Positions 16,383-25,709 of a stretch of 64,000 nucleotides of DNA are shown one piece after another; the stretch's first letter is position 1, and each line of letters begins with the position of its first letter. The notes under the pieces were generated by a model. It was given only the letters and a program-made list of their open reading frames with translations. It did no database searches and was not told the DNA's origin. Made by a program: the position numbers and the translations under genes. This stretch comes from Luteimonas endophytica (lineage in GTDB: Bacteria > Pseudomonadota > Gammaproteobacteria > Xanthomonadales > Xanthomonadaceae), in assembly GCF_029887875.1 (NCBI RefSeq), contig NZ_JARXRM010000032.1, forward strand, positions 98,440 through 162,439, read 5' to 3'.

Positions 16383-19250
16383 ATGGCGGAACAGACTCCC
16401 CGCGCCGTTGCGGCGCCGTCCTGCAAGCTTTCGCTGCTGGCCCTCGCGGTCGGCCTGGCGCTGAGCGCCTGCGGCGGCGGCGGCGGCGACAATCGTCCCG
16501 ATCCCCCGCCCACCGAGCGCCCGCCGCCGCCGCCGACCACGGTCGAACCGCCGAATCCGGACTACAGCGAGCATCTCGCGCTGACCAATACCTACGAGGC
16601 CCACGATGCCGGGCTGAGCGGCGAAGGGGTGCGCATCGGCGTGCTGGACACCGGGGTCAACCGCGACCATCCGGCACTCGCCGGGCGGGTGGTGGACAAC
16701 CTGGTCTACGTGGATGGCGCCGACAACGATCTCTCGGTCGACGACGTCGATGGCCACGGCACCGCGGTGGCACAGATTCTCGCCGGGACCCCGTTCGGGG
16801 AATGGCCGGGCGGGATCGCCCCCGGTGCCGAGATCGTCTCCGCGCGCATCATCAACGACGAGCCGCCGGACGACGACGGCAGCGGCGACGGCAACGAGGT
16901 GGACGGCCCGCTCGGTCTCGAGCCGATCCACCAGGACATGATCGATCGCGGAGTGCGCATCCTCAACAATTCCTGGGGCGGGCTGTACTGGGACGATCCG
17001 GCCGCGACCGCGCTGATCGCCGACGAGTACCGGGACTTCATCTTCGACAACGACGGGCTGGTGGTGTTCGCCACCGGCAATCTCGAGGACGCGGATCCGA
17101 CCGACATGGCGGCCCTGCCGAGCCAGCCGGGGCCGAACGGCACCACCCCGGCGGCGGACCTGGAGCGCGGGTGGCTGGCGGTGACGGCGATCGATCCGGA
17201 CGATGTCCACCAGCTGGACTCGCTCGACGACGGCACTGTCTATCCGAACGCCTGTGGTGTGGCCATGAACTACTGTCTCGCCGCCCCGGGGACGGTCGTC
17301 GTCACCGGCACCGACGACGCCCCCGACGCGCCCGATTACTACGGCTGGGCGGGCACCTCCTTCGCGGCCCCGCAGGTCTCCGGCGCCGCCGCCCTCGTCT
17401 GGGAAGCGTTCCCGTGGTTCGACAACGACCTGGTGCGCCAGACCCTCCTCGGTACCGCTGCCGACATCGGCGATCCCGGCGTCGACGAGGTCTTCGGCTA
17501 TGGGCTGCTCGACGTCGGCCGGGCCGTGCAGGGCCCGGGGCGCTTCGACTGGGGCCGGGTCACCGCCGACTTCGACGGCATGAGCTCGGAGTGGTCGAAC
17601 GATATCGCCGGCAGCGGTGGGCTGACCAAGCGCGGCACCGGCTTGCTGGAGCTGTCCGGCGACAACGACTACCGCGGCGAGACCCGGGTGGAGGACGGCG
17701 TGCTGCGCCTCAGCGGCGCGCTGAACAACTCGGCGGTGTCGATCACGGGCAACGGTGTGCTCAGCGGCGCCGGCGCGATCGCCGGCAGCGTCGACAATGC
17801 CGGCACGGTGTTCCTCGACGCCGGCGACGGCGACACCGCGCTGACCGTCGGCGGCGACTACCGGCACCGCGATGGCGCGCAGCTGGCGCTGCTGTTCGGC
17901 GCCGGCGCGCTGCAGGTCGGCGGCGACGCCGCCATCGAGGGAGGCACGGTGCACGTGGCCGGCGTGATCGACGGCTACACCACCCGCCGCGAGGAAGAAG
18001 TGCTGCGCACCGAAGGCACCCTGAGCGGCGCGTTCGACGAGTACACCTTCGACGACGACGCGGTGTTCTTCGAGGGCGAGCTGGTGCACGACTACATCTT
18101 CGGGCGGGTGCTGCTGGAGATCGATCGTCTCGACGTGTTCGCCACCGCCTCCGCATTCGGGTCCGCGACCGCGGCCTCGCTGTCGGCGGCGGAACGCGTG
18201 GAGAACGCGTTCCGTCAGATCGACGGCCAGCGCGAAGCCGGCCAGGGCCTCATCGCCGACGGCTTCATCCGCACCGCCGGCGAGTTCCAGTCGATCCCGG
18301 ACGAGGCCACCGCCGCGGCTTCGCTGGCCAGCTTGTCGGGCGAACTCCACGCGCTGGCGTCCTCGGCCACGTTCGACGCCATCGACATGAGCCGGCGGGC
18401 GCTGACGGCGCAGTTCGGGCAGGCTGCCCCCGGGCAGGCTGCGCGGGGGGCGCGGGTCTGGCAGCGGCAACTTGGCGGTGGCGGGCAGGGCGGGTTCTCC
18501 GGCAGCGAATTCGCCGTGGACGGCTGGATGATCGGCCGCGAGCATCGTTTCGGCGGCAACGGGGTGGCCGGCTTCGCATTCGGCGAGACCCATGCCGACA
18601 GCCGCCGCGACGGCAGCCGCGACCGCGGGCGCGACCGCCAGGCGCAGGCGCAGCTGTACGCCGGCCGCCTGCACGGCAACGGCTACACCCTGGGCCAGGC
18701 CGGTTTCGGGCGCTTCGACCGGCAGCTGGAACGCCACCTGTTCACGGGGCGGCAGTCGACCGGCGTGGCGACCGCCTACGCGGGCGACTTCTTCACCGTC
18801 AACCTCGAAAGCGGCTACCGCTTCGGCGATCGCGCTGCGGCGGTGACGCCGTACGTGGGCGCCGAGTACACCCGCATCGACAGCGACGGTTTCTTCGAGC
18901 CGGGCGCGGACGGGTTCGGCCTGCGCGCCGATCCGTGGACCTCGAGCCGCAGCCAGGCCATCGCCGGGCTTCGGGCCGAGCGCGGCTGGCGTGGGCTGAC
19001 CCTGCACGGCTACGCGGAATGGCAGCACACGCTGGGTGCGAGCGGCCTGGACGTCGATGCCGCCTTCACCGGCGCCGACGCCTGGTCGTCGCTGGGCGGG
19101 CTGCAGCCCGGTCGTTCGGGCGGGCTGTTCGGGCTGGGCCTGGACGCCTGGGTGGGCCGCAGCGGGCTGGTCACGCTGGGCTGGGACCAGCGCTTCGGCC
19201 CGCGCGGCGACGCCCGCATGGTCTCGCTGCGCTACGCGCTCGGGTTCTGA
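16383..19250 (+). CDS. Subtilisin-like autotransporter protease with lipoprotein signal
   Basis: 955 aa. Residues 1-30 are a signal peptide ending in a lipobox (LALSAC, Cys30), then a Gly/Pro linker (31-58). The S8 peptidase domain (about 60-390) has D89 (GVLDTG), H125 (DGHGTAVA), oxyanion N in ATGN and S326 (GTSFAAPQVSGAAALVW). Next is an autotransporter-type beta-strand repeat (KRGTGLLELSGDNDYRGETRV) and passenger stem. The last 270 residues form the beta-barrel, ending in the terminal phenylalanine (LRYALGF). Lipidated subtilisin autotransporters such as NalP cut other surface proteins; a similar role is plausible. Start supported by AAGGA upstream. Confidence 0.9.
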   Translation: MAEQTPRAVAAPSCKLSLLALAVGLALSACGGGGGDNRPDPPPTERPPPPPTTVEPPNPDYSEHLALTNTYEAHDAGLSGEGVRIGVLDTGVNRDHPALAGRVVDNLVYVDGADNDLSVDDVDGHGTAVAQILAGTPFGEWPGGIAPGAEIVSARIINDEPPDDDGSGDGNEVDGPLGLEPIHQDMIDRGVRILNNSWGGLYWDDPAATALIADEYRDFIFDNDGLVVFATGNLEDADPTDMAALPSQPGPNGTTPAADLERGWLAVTAIDPDDVHQLDSLDDGTVYPNACGVAMNYCLAAPGTVVVTGTDDAPDAPDYYGWAGTSFAAPQVSGAAALVWEAFPWFDNDLVRQTLLGTAADIGDPGVDEVFGYGLLDVGRAVQGPGRFDWGRVTADFDGMSSEWSNDIAGSGGLTKRGTGLLELSGDNDYRGETRVEDGVLRLSGALNNSAVSITGNGVLSGAGAIAGSVDNAGTVFLDAGDGDTALTVGGDYRHRDGAQLALLFGAGALQVGGDAAIEGGTVHVAGVIDGYTTRREEEVLRTEGTLSGAFDEYTFDDDAVFFEGELVHDYIFGRVLLEIDRLDVFATASAFGSATAASLSAAERVENAFRQIDGQREAGQGLIADGFIRTAGEFQSIPDEATAAASLASLSGELHALASSATFDAIDMSRRALTAQFGQAAPGQAARGARVWQRQLGGGGQGGFSGSEFAVDGWMIGREHRFGGNGVAGFAFGETHADSRRDGSRDRGRDRQAQAQLYAGRLHGNGYTLGQAGFGRFDRQLERHLFTGRQSTGVATAYAGDFFTVNLESGYRFGDRAAAVTPYVGAEYTRIDSDGFFEPGADGFGLRADPWTSSRSQAIAGLRAERGWRGLTLHGYAEWQHTLGASGLDVDAAFTGADAWSSLGGLQPGRSGGLFGLGLDAWVGRSGLVTLGWDQRFGPRGDARMVSLRYALGF

Positions 19251-19322
19251 GGCAACGCGGCCTCGCCCTCACGGGGAGGGGCCGCGCGGGCGGCGCCCGG
19301 TGGGGGAAGGGGCCGCGGGCGC

Positions 19323-19328
19323 TATAAT
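19323..19328 (+). promoter_or_regulatory. -10 element upstream of rimO
   Basis: Perfect TATAAT, 27 bases before the rimO ATG. The -35 region at the correct distance (gtgggg) is poor. The surrounding string gctataatcgccggc is nearly repeated inside tpiA upstream of secG. Confidence 0.55.
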
Positions 19329-19354
19329 CGCCGGCCGCCCCGTCCGGCCCCAGC

Positions 19355-20713
19355 ATGTCCGCCATTCCCGCCAGGACCGCCGCCCCGCGCGTCGGCTTCG
19401 TCAGCCTCGGCTGCCCCAAGGCGCTGGTCGATTCCGAACGAATCCTCAGCCAGCTGAAGGTCGAGGGCTACGAGCTGGTGCAGCGCTACGACGACGCCGA
19501 CGTGGTGGTGGTCAACACCTGCGGCTTCATCGATGCCGCAGTGGAGGAATCGCTGGAGGCGATCGGCGAGGCGATCGCCGAGAATGGCAAGGTCATCGTC
19601 ACCGGATGCCTGGGCAAGCGCGAGGAGGTGATCCGGCAGGCGCACCCCGGAGTGCTGTCGATCAGCGGCCCGCAGGACTACGCCAGCGTGATGCGCGCGG
19701 TGCACACCGCGCTGCCGCCGAGGCACGATCCGTTCATCGACCTGGTGCCGCGCCGGGCCAGCGAAGACGAGATCGGCGTCAAGCTCACGCCGCGGCACTA
19801 TGCCTACCTGAAGATTTCCGAAGGCTGCAACCACCGCTGCAGCTTCTGCATCATCCCGTCGATGCGCGGCGATCTGGTGTCGCGGCCGGTCGACGAGGTG
19901 CTGCGCGAGGCCGAACGCCTGGTTCGCGGCGGCGTGCGCGAACTGCTGGTCGTCTCGCAGGACACCTCGGCCTATGGCGTGGACCTGCGCTATGCCGAGC
20001 GCGAGTGGCGCGGCAGGCGCTATGAAACGAGGATGCGGGCGCTGTGCGAAGGACTGGCGGAGCTGGGTGTGTGGACGCGGCTGCACTACGTCTACCCCTA
20101 TCCGCACGTCGACCGGATCATCCCGCTGATGGCCGAGGGCCGGCTGCTGCCGTACCTCGACATTCCTTTCCAGCACGCCAGCCCCCGCATCCTCCGGTTG
20201 ATGAAGCGGCCCGGGGCGGTGGAGCGCACCCTGGAGCGCATTCGCGGCTGGCGTGCGGGATGCCCTGAACTCACGATCCGCTCGACGTTCATCGTCGGCT
20301 TTCCGGGCGAAAGCGAAGCCGAGTTCGAGGAGCTGTTGGCGTTCCTCGACGAGGCACAGCTGGACCGGGTCGGCGCCTTCGCCTACTCGCCGGTGGAAGG
20401 GGCCGGCGCCAATGCGCTGCCCGACCCGGTCCCCGAGGCGCTGAAGCAGGAGCGCCTGGCGCGCTTCATGGAACGCCAGGCGGCGATCTCGGCGGCGCGG
20501 CTGGAGGCGCGCGTGGGCAGCCTGCAGCGCTGCCTGGTGGATGCCATCGACGGCGAGCTGGCGATCGCGCGCTCGCCGGCCGACGCGCCGGAGATCGACG
20601 GCCTGGTGCAGATCCAGGACGGCGCTGCGGCCGGGCTCCAGCCGGGCCAGTTCGTCGAGGTGCGGATCATGGGCAGCGACGAGCACGATCTTTACGGCGA
20701 GGTGGCGCGGTGA
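19355..20713 (+). CDS. rimO: Ribosomal protein uS12 methylthiotransferase RimO
   Basis: 452 aa radical-SAM enzyme that adds a methylthio group to a conserved aspartate of ribosomal protein S12. The N-terminal UPF0004 domain holds C20, C56 and C85 for one 4Fe-4S cluster; the radical-SAM motif CNHRCSFC supplies C158, C162 and C165 for the other; a TRAM domain closes the protein. [10 protein letters not shown] and RGDLVSRP distinguish it from MiaB. The stop overlaps the GTG of the next gene. Confidence 0.97.
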   Translation: MSAIPARTAAPRVGFVSLGCPKALVDSERILSQLKVEGYELVQRYDDADVVVVNTCGFIDAAVEESLEAIGEAIAENGKVIVTGCLGKREEVIRQAHPGVLSISGPQDYASVMRAVHTALPPRHDPFIDLVPRRASEDEIGVKLTPRHYAYLKISEGCNHRCSFCIIPSMRGDLVSRPVDEVLREAERLVRGGVRELLVVSQDTSAYGVDLRYAEREWRGRRYETRMRALCEGLAELGVWTRLHYVYPYPHVDRIIPLMAEGRLLPYLDIPFQHASPRILRLMKRPGAVERTLERIRGWRAGCPELTIRSTFIVGFPGESEAEFEELLAFLDEAQLDRVGAFAYSPVEGAGANALPDPVPEALKQERLARFMERQAAISAARLEARVGSLQRCLVDAIDGELAIARSPADAPEIDGLVQIQDGAAAGLQPGQFVEVRIMGSDEHDLYGEVAR

Positions 20714-21144
20714 CCCGCGCAGGGGTCCTGGCGCTGGCGGTCATCGCCTGCATCGCGCTGCCGTCGGCATCGGCTTCCGACCGCCTCAGCGGCCGCTACA
20801 GGCCGCTCGGCGACCCCAGCGCGCCGGCCGGAGAGGCCGGACAACTCCGGGTCGAGCCGATCCCGGGCGGCGGCTGGCGGGCCTGGTTCCGCGGGCAGCC
20901 GCTGGAACTGGTCCGCGCCACGCCGGACCAGATGGCGGGCCTGTTTCCGGGGGTCGGCGCAGGCCGGGGTCTGGAATGCGGCCTGTCGGCGGCCTTCCTG
21001 CTGTGCCGGGTCGAGCCGGGCACCTACTTCCCGCGCGACGGATTCCAGTCCGGCAGCGGATATTTCTCGGTGCTGGCCGATGCCGGCCTGTTCGAGCTGG
21101 AGCGGGTGGACGGCGCCGGCGGAGGGGACGGCACCGGCCGTTGA
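20710..21144 (+). CDS. Small exported protein, function unknown
   Basis: 144 aa from a GTG whose GTGA overlaps the rimO stop. Signal peptide (about 1-23, cleavage after SASA). The mature part has one Cys pair ([11 protein letters not shown]) that could form a disulfide, and beta-rich segments ([28 protein letters not shown]). No domain recognised. Coupling to rimO suggests co-expression but not a shared function, since this protein leaves the cytoplasm. Confidence 0.7.
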   Translation: MTRAGVLALAVIACIALPSASASDRLSGRYRPLGDPSAPAGEAGQLRVEPIPGGGWRAWFRGQPLELVRATPDQMAGLFPGVGAGRGLECGLSAAFLLCRVEPGTYFPRDGFQSGSGYFSVLADAGLFELERVDGAGGGDGTGR

Positions 21145-21498
21145 CGGGCTTCCTCCCGTAGGAGCGGTCCATGGCCGCGCAGGCCGCGGGTGGCTTCGGT
21201 GGGTGGGGCGGCGATCCGCGGCTTCGGCTGCCGCGCCGGCTTTCGCGTGCGTGGCACGCTCCTACGACGGCAGGGCCGGGGTGTCTTCCGTGGGTAGCGG
21301 CCCATGGCCGCGAAGGCCGCGGGGCTCCGGTTGCCGTGGCGGCGATTGCCGGTCTTTCCTGCGGCGACGGCTATCGGGTGCATGGCGCATTCCTGCGGCG
21401 GCGCCGGGCCATCGGCCGCAGCCTGCGGTCGTGGTTCACGGTGCTGCCACCGCGGCGGCGCTAGCGTGCCTGCTCCCCCGTTTCGTCAGGAGTGCACC
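21145..21498. repeat. GTAGGAGCG inverted-repeat element and a diverged copy
   Basis: 354 bases without a gene. A perfect 10-bp inverted pair CGTAGGAGCG (21157-21166) and CGCTCCTACG (21257-21266) bounds a 110-bp unit whose left end continues GTCCATGGCCGCG. A diverged second copy of this left end starts near 21289 (GTGGGTAGCGGCCCATGGCCGCGAAGGCCGCGGGG in parts). Such GTAGGAGC/CATGGCCGCG units are common extragenic repeats of Xanthomonadaceae. Neither unit encodes a protein. The remaining bases up to 21498 presumably hold the promoter of the PfpI gene. Confidence 0.65.
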
Positions 21499-22026
21499 AT
21501 GGCCGACAGCAAGCGCATCGCGATCCTCGCCACCGACGGTTTCGAGCAGTCCGAGTTGATGGAGCCGCGCGCCAAGCTGCGCGAGGCCGGCTTCGAGGTC
21601 GATGTGATCGCACCCTCGGCGGGCGAGATCCGCGGCTGGAAGGGCAAGGACTGGGGCGACAGCGTCCCGGTCGACCGCAGCCTGGAGCAGGCCAACGCCG
21701 ACGACTACGCCGCGCTGGTGCTGCCCGGCGGCGTGATCAACCCCGACAACCTGCGCCGCGAGGAGAAGGCGGTCGAGTTCGTGCGCGCGTTCGATCGCGC
21801 CGGAAAGCCGCTGGCGGCGATCTGCCACGGGCCCTGGCTGCTGGTCGAGTCGGGTGCGGCCAAGGGCAGGGAAGTGACGTCGTGGCCGTCGGTTCGTACC
21901 GACCTGGAGAACGCCGGGGCGCGCTGGAAGGATGCCGAGGTGGTCACCGACGGCCACCTGATCACCAGCCGCAAGCCGGACGACATTCCGGCGTTCACCA
22001 GGGCGGTGATCGACGCGGTGTCCTGA
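21499..22026 (+). CDS. DJ-1/PfpI family protein (YhbO/PfpI type)
   Basis: 175 aa, cytoplasmic. Flavodoxin-like fold with the nucleophile elbow AAICHGPW (C109, H110) and E16 from ATDGFEQSEL, the class-I glutamine amidotransferase-like triad of PfpI proteins. Family members such as YhbO/YajL protect against glyoxals and other carbonyl stress; protease activity is doubtful. LVLPGGVINPDNLR and SRKPDDIPAF match the PfpI/general stress protein 18 group. Start at 21499 has AGGAG 8 bases upstream. Confidence 0.92.
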   Translation: MADSKRIAILATDGFEQSELMEPRAKLREAGFEVDVIAPSAGEIRGWKGKDWGDSVPVDRSLEQANADDYAALVLPGGVINPDNLRREEKAVEFVRAFDRAGKPLAAICHGPWLLVESGAAKGREVTSWPSVRTDLENAGARWKDAEVVTDGHLITSRKPDDIPAFTRAVIDAVS

Positions 22027-22038
22027 AGCTGCGGGCGG

Positions 22039-22545
22039 TCAGTCGTCGGGATAGGCGACCTCGAGGATCGTCATCCGCATCCTGCCGGCCGGCAGTTCCG
22101 CCTCGAACTCGTCGTCGGCGCGCTTCTTCAGCATCGCCCGCGCCAGCGGCGAGTCGATGCTGATCCAGCCCTGCCGGGCATCGGTCTCGTCCGGCCCGAC
22201 GATCCGGTAGCGGTGGATCGCGCCGCCGGCGGTTTCCTCGACCCCGACCCAGGCGCCGAAGTACACCGCGCCCCGGTCCGCCGGCGGAGCGTCGACCACC
22301 CGCAACGCCTCCAGCCGCGCGGACAGGTAGCGCACACGCCGGTCGATGCCGCCGAGCTGCTTCTTGCGGTAGGTGTACTCGGCGTTCTCCGAGCGGTCGC
22401 CCTCGGCGGCGGCGGCGGCCAGCGCGCGCACCACCTCCGGCCGCTGCACCCGCCAGAGGTCGTCGAGTTCGGCCTTCAGCCGTGCATGCCCCTGCGCCGT
22501 GATCAGCGCGGTGCTCTTCTCGCCCGGCGGTCGCCAGCGTCCCAT
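22039..22545 (-). CDS. greB: Transcription elongation factor GreB
   Basis: 168 aa. Rescues backtracked RNA polymerase by stimulating transcript cleavage. The coiled-coil N-terminal domain carries the acidic tip ([17 protein letters not shown]) and the C-terminal FKBP-like domain follows ([31 protein letters not shown]). The [14 protein letters not shown]-terminus and length mark GreB rather than GreA. It ends 12 bases from the convergent PfpI gene and starts 12 bases after the stop of the HerA-like ATPase gene, probably one transcript. Confidence 0.95.
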   Translation of the reverse strand: MGRWRPPGEKSTALITAQGHARLKAELDDLWRVQRPEVVRALAAAAAEGDRSENAEYTYRKKQLGGIDRRVRYLSARLEALRVVDAPPADRGAVYFGAWVGVEETAGGAIHRYRIVGPDETDARQGWISIDSPLARAMLKKRADDEFEAELPAGRMRMTILEVAYPDD

Positions 22546-22557
22546 CCGGCGGCCGCC

Positions 22558-24060
22558 TCAGCGCTTGCCGCCGAACACGCCGAGCACGCCGCGTAGGATC
22601 TGCCTGCCGATCTGGTTGCCCAGGGTACGTGCGGCCTGCTTGCCCATCGTTTCCAGCATGCCCTGGCGGCGGTCGGTGCCGAAGACCGCGTCCTTCATGG
22701 TCCGCCCGAGGCCGCGTTCCCCTTCGTCGGGGGCACGCTTCGTCGCTGGTGCGCCGGCCTGTTGGCTCGCCGCTTCGGCGCGGCGGGCCAGCAGCTCCGC
22801 GGCCGATTCGCGGTCGACCGGCGCGTCGTACTTGGCGCCTAGCGGGCTGCCGGCGCGCACCCGGGCGCGTTCGGCCTCGCTGATCGCGCCCATCCGGCAG
22901 CGCGGCGGGGCGACCAGGGTGTGTTCGACCGGCGCCGGGATGCCCTTGTCGCCGAGGGTCGAGACCAGCGCCTCGCCGGTCCCGAGCACGCCGATGACGC
23001 TGGGCACGTCCAGCGCGGGATTGGCGACGAAGGTCTCGGCCGCCGCGCGCACCGCCTTCTGGTCGCGCGGGGTGTAGGCGCGCAGCGCGTGCTGCACCCG
23101 GTTGCCGAGCTGGCCGAGGACGTCGTCCGGCACGTCGTCCGGGTATTGCGAGCAGAAGTACACGCCCACGCCCTTGGAACGGATGATCCGGACCACCTGC
23201 TCGATCCGCTGGCGCAGCGCGGCGGGCGCGTCCTTGAACAGCAGATGCGCCTCGTCGAACACGAACGCGAGTTTCGGCCTGTCCAGATCGCCGACCTCGG
23301 GGAGGGCCTCGAACAGTTCCGACAGCAGCCACAGCAGGAAGCTCGAATACAGCCGCGGCCGCAGCACCAGCTGGTCGGCGGCGAGGATGCCGATCACCCC
23401 GCGTCCGTCCGGCGTGGTGCGCATCAGGTCGGCCAGCTCCAGGGCCGGCTCGCCGAAGAACTGCACGGCACCGTCCTGTTCGAGTCGCAGCAGCGCGCGC
23501 TGGATCGCGCCGATCGACTGCGCGTTGACCAGCCCGTACTCGGTCGATACCGCCTTGCGTTCGGCGGCCACCAGGCCGAGCAGGGCGCGCAGGTCGGCCA
23601 GGTCCAGGAGCAGCAGGCCGCGGTCGTCGGCGAGCCTGAAGACGATGTCGAGCACCCCGGCCTGGGTGTCGTTGAGCTCGAGGATGCGCGACAGCAGGGT
23701 CGGGCCCATCTCGCTGACGGTGGTCCGCAGCGGATGGCCGAGCCTGCCGTACAAGTCCCAGAATACCGTCGGGCTGCCCTCGTTGCGGTAGTCGTCGATG
23801 CCGATCGCGCGCAGCCGCTCGCCGATGCGGTCGCTGGTTTCCCCGGCCACGGCCAGGCCGGCGACGTCGCCCTTCACGTCGGCCATGAACACCGGCACGC
23901 CGATCCGGGAGAAACCCTCCGCCAGGGTCATCAGGGTGACGGTCTTGCCGGTGCCGGTGGCGCCGGCCACCAGGCCGTGACGGTTGCCGTAGCGCGGCAG
24001 CAGATGCACCTGGCGCCCGGCGGACGGCGGAAGCGCTTTTCCCAGAAGGATCGATTGCAT
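22558..24060 (-). CDS. HerA-like ATPase, DUF853 (YjgR family)
   Basis: 500 aa, cytoplasmic. Walker A at 33-40 (GATGTGKT), Walker B LAFVFDEAHLLF, and sensor/arginine-finger segments (VYFCSQYPDDVPDDVLGQLGNRVQHALRA) of the HerA/FtsK superfamily. YjgR proteins form a housekeeping branch of unknown role, without the nuclease partners of defence-type HerA. The C-terminal 100 residues are low-complexity, then MKDAVFGTDRRQGMLETMGKQ..GRQILRGVLGVFGGKR, the usual YjgR tail. The start at 24060 (MQSILLGKA) fits the family; the longer frame adds 57 basic residues without support. Confidence 0.9.
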   Translation of the reverse strand: MQSILLGKALPPSAGRQVHLLPRYGNRHGLVAGATGTGKTVTLMTLAEGFSRIGVPVFMADVKGDVAGLAVAGETSDRIGERLRAIGIDDYRNEGSPTVFWDLYGRLGHPLRTTVSEMGPTLLSRILELNDTQAGVLDIVFRLADDRGLLLLDLADLRALLGLVAAERKAVSTEYGLVNAQSIGAIQRALLRLEQDGAVQFFGEPALELADLMRTTPDGRGVIGILAADQLVLRPRLYSSFLLWLLSELFEALPEVGDLDRPKLAFVFDEAHLLFKDAPAALRQRIEQVVRIIRSKGVGVYFCSQYPDDVPDDVLGQLGNRVQHALRAYTPRDQKAVRAAAETFVANPALDVPSVIGVLGTGEALVSTLGDKGIPAPVEHTLVAPPRCRMGAISEAERARVRAGSPLGAKYDAPVDRESAAELLARRAEAASQQAGAPATKRAPDEGERGLGRTMKDAVFGTDRRQGMLETMGKQAARTLGNQIGRQILRGVLGVFGGKR

Positions 24061-24190
24061 GGCGCGGCCCGGGCTGAGGTGCGCAGATTCTATGCGATCG
24101 GCGCCACGGGGCCTGCGCGGCGGGCGCTGATTTGCCAGTCCGGCGCGGCGGCGGCTACCCTGCCGGCCCCGCAGTCCGGCCGCCGTTCCC

Positions 24191-25702
24191 ATGTCTCCAA
24201 TCCGTCGTTTCCTCCGCCCGCTGCCGCTCATGGCGGCGCTGGCCGCGCTGGTCCTGGCCGCGCCCGCGCAGGCGCAGTCGCGCCGCGAACGCGCCGCGAT
24301 CGAGGCGCTTGACCAGCGAATGGAGCAGGCCGAGGCCCGCTACCGCGAGGCGATGGTGCGGGTGCGCAACAACGAGCCCGACGCGGTGGCGCAGGGCGAC
24401 GCGGCGCTGGAGGACATGGAGGACGTGATGGTCGAGTGCGGCGGGCTGCGCAACTGCGATCCGGTCCGCCATATGAGCGTCTTCAAGCGCCTGCTCAAGG
24501 CCGATGCCGACGCGGCCGCGGCCGGCGTCGAGGAAGAGGAACAGATCGATCCTTTCGATACCGACCCCGACGGAATGGCCGGGGGCATCGCCGCCGACGT
24601 GCCGGAGGCGGCGCGCGCCGCGGCGCTGCTGAGCGACGGCCGCCGTTTCGTCGAAATGGTGCAGTACAACCCGGCGGTGCAGGAGGCGATCCGCCGCTGG
24701 CTCACCGATATGCGCCATTCGCTGATCGTCAGCCACGAGAACTACCAGTACATGCGCCACCTGATGTGGCCGCACTACCAACGTTCGGCGCTGCCGGAGG
24801 CGCTGCTGTTCGGAATCATGGCCAAGGAATCGACCGGCCGCGTGCATTCCACCTCGCGCGCCGGCGCCGCCGGGCCGATGCAGTTCATGTACGCCACCGG
24901 GCGCCGCTTCGGCCTGGGCCCGGACGCCACCGGTTTCGACACCCGCTACGATCCCTACGCGTCGGCGCAGGCCAGCGCCGCCTATCTCAACGAACGCATG
25001 GCCGAGCTCAACCGCAGCATCGAACTCGCCCTGGCCGCCTATAACGGCGGCGAGGGCAGGGCCCTGCGGGTATTCAACGCCAGCGGCGGCCGCAGTTTCT
25101 GGGACGAGTCGGTCTACAGCCAGTTCCCGCCCGAGACCCGCGACTACGTACCGATGGTGATCGCCGCCGCCTGGCTGTTCCTGCACCCGAAGAAGTACGG
25201 CCTGACCTTTCCCAAGGTGGATGCACGGCCGGCGAGCCTGGTGCTGGAGCGGCCGGCCTCGATCTACGAACTGACCATCTGCCTGGGCAGCAGCGGCAGC
25301 CGTTACGGCTACATGCGGATGCTGCGCAACCTCAATCCGCGCTACCAGGCCGACGACGTCATCCCGGCCGGTACCGAGCTCAACGCCACCGCCCGGGTGG
25401 CCGGCCTGTACGACCGCTGGTGCACCCGCGGCGCCCGGGCCGAGCTCGCCCGCGAACTGGTCGCCAGCGATCCCGGGGGGGCGATCGTGCGTTCCGGGCC
25501 GGCCGAGGCGCTGCCTGCGGTCGCCGCCCCGGCGGCCGCGGCGGTGGGCGAACATCGGGTCGCCCGCGGCGAATCGCTGGGCCGCATCGCCGAGCGCTAC
25601 GGCTGCAGCCTGCGCGAGCTGGCCGAGGCCAACCAGCTTCGCGCGCCGCGCTATCCGCTGCGCCAGGGCCAGCGCCTGCGATTGCAGGGCTGCGCGCGCT
25701 GA
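24191..25702 (+). CDS. Lytic transglycosylase with C-terminal LysM (MltD-like)
   Basis: 503 aa. Signal peptide (1-28, APAQA). A helical Ala/Glu-rich region (30-145) precedes the GH23 domain (about 190-330): catalytic E213 in MAKESTGRVH, then AGAAGPMQFM and ALAAYNGGEG, the standard transglycosylase motifs. Residues about 360-425 are a second region with two cysteines, and a LysM domain lies at 457-500 (HRVARGESLGRIAERYG). It cuts glycan strands of peptidoglycan in the periplasm. It lacks the lipobox of E. coli MltD, so would be soluble or LysM-anchored. Divergent from the HerA-like gene. Confidence 0.9.
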   Translation: MSPIRRFLRPLPLMAALAALVLAAPAQAQSRRERAAIEALDQRMEQAEARYREAMVRVRNNEPDAVAQGDAALEDMEDVMVECGGLRNCDPVRHMSVFKRLLKADADAAAAGVEEEEQIDPFDTDPDGMAGGIAADVPEAARAAALLSDGRRFVEMVQYNPAVQEAIRRWLTDMRHSLIVSHENYQYMRHLMWPHYQRSALPEALLFGIMAKESTGRVHSTSRAGAAGPMQFMYATGRRFGLGPDATGFDTRYDPYASAQASAAYLNERMAELNRSIELALAAYNGGEGRALRVFNASGGRSFWDESVYSQFPPETRDYVPMVIAAAWLFLHPKKYGLTFPKVDARPASLVLERPASIYELTICLGSSGSRYGYMRMLRNLNPRYQADDVIPAGTELNATARVAGLYDRWCTRGARAELARELVASDPGGAIVRSGPAEALPAVAAPAAAAVGEHRVARGESLGRIAERYGCSLRELAEANQLRAPRYPLRQGQRLRLQGCAR

Positions 25703-25709
25703 GGCGGGG

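Noticed and set aside
16133-19327. 1064-codon plus-strand frame across the autotransporter
   Set aside because: Arg-rich shadow in another frame of a gene with an intact S8 triad and beta-barrel.
22558-24060. HerA-like ATPase as part of a defence system
   Set aside because: No NurA, Sir2 or nuclease partner; sequence and neighbours fit the housekeeping YjgR family.
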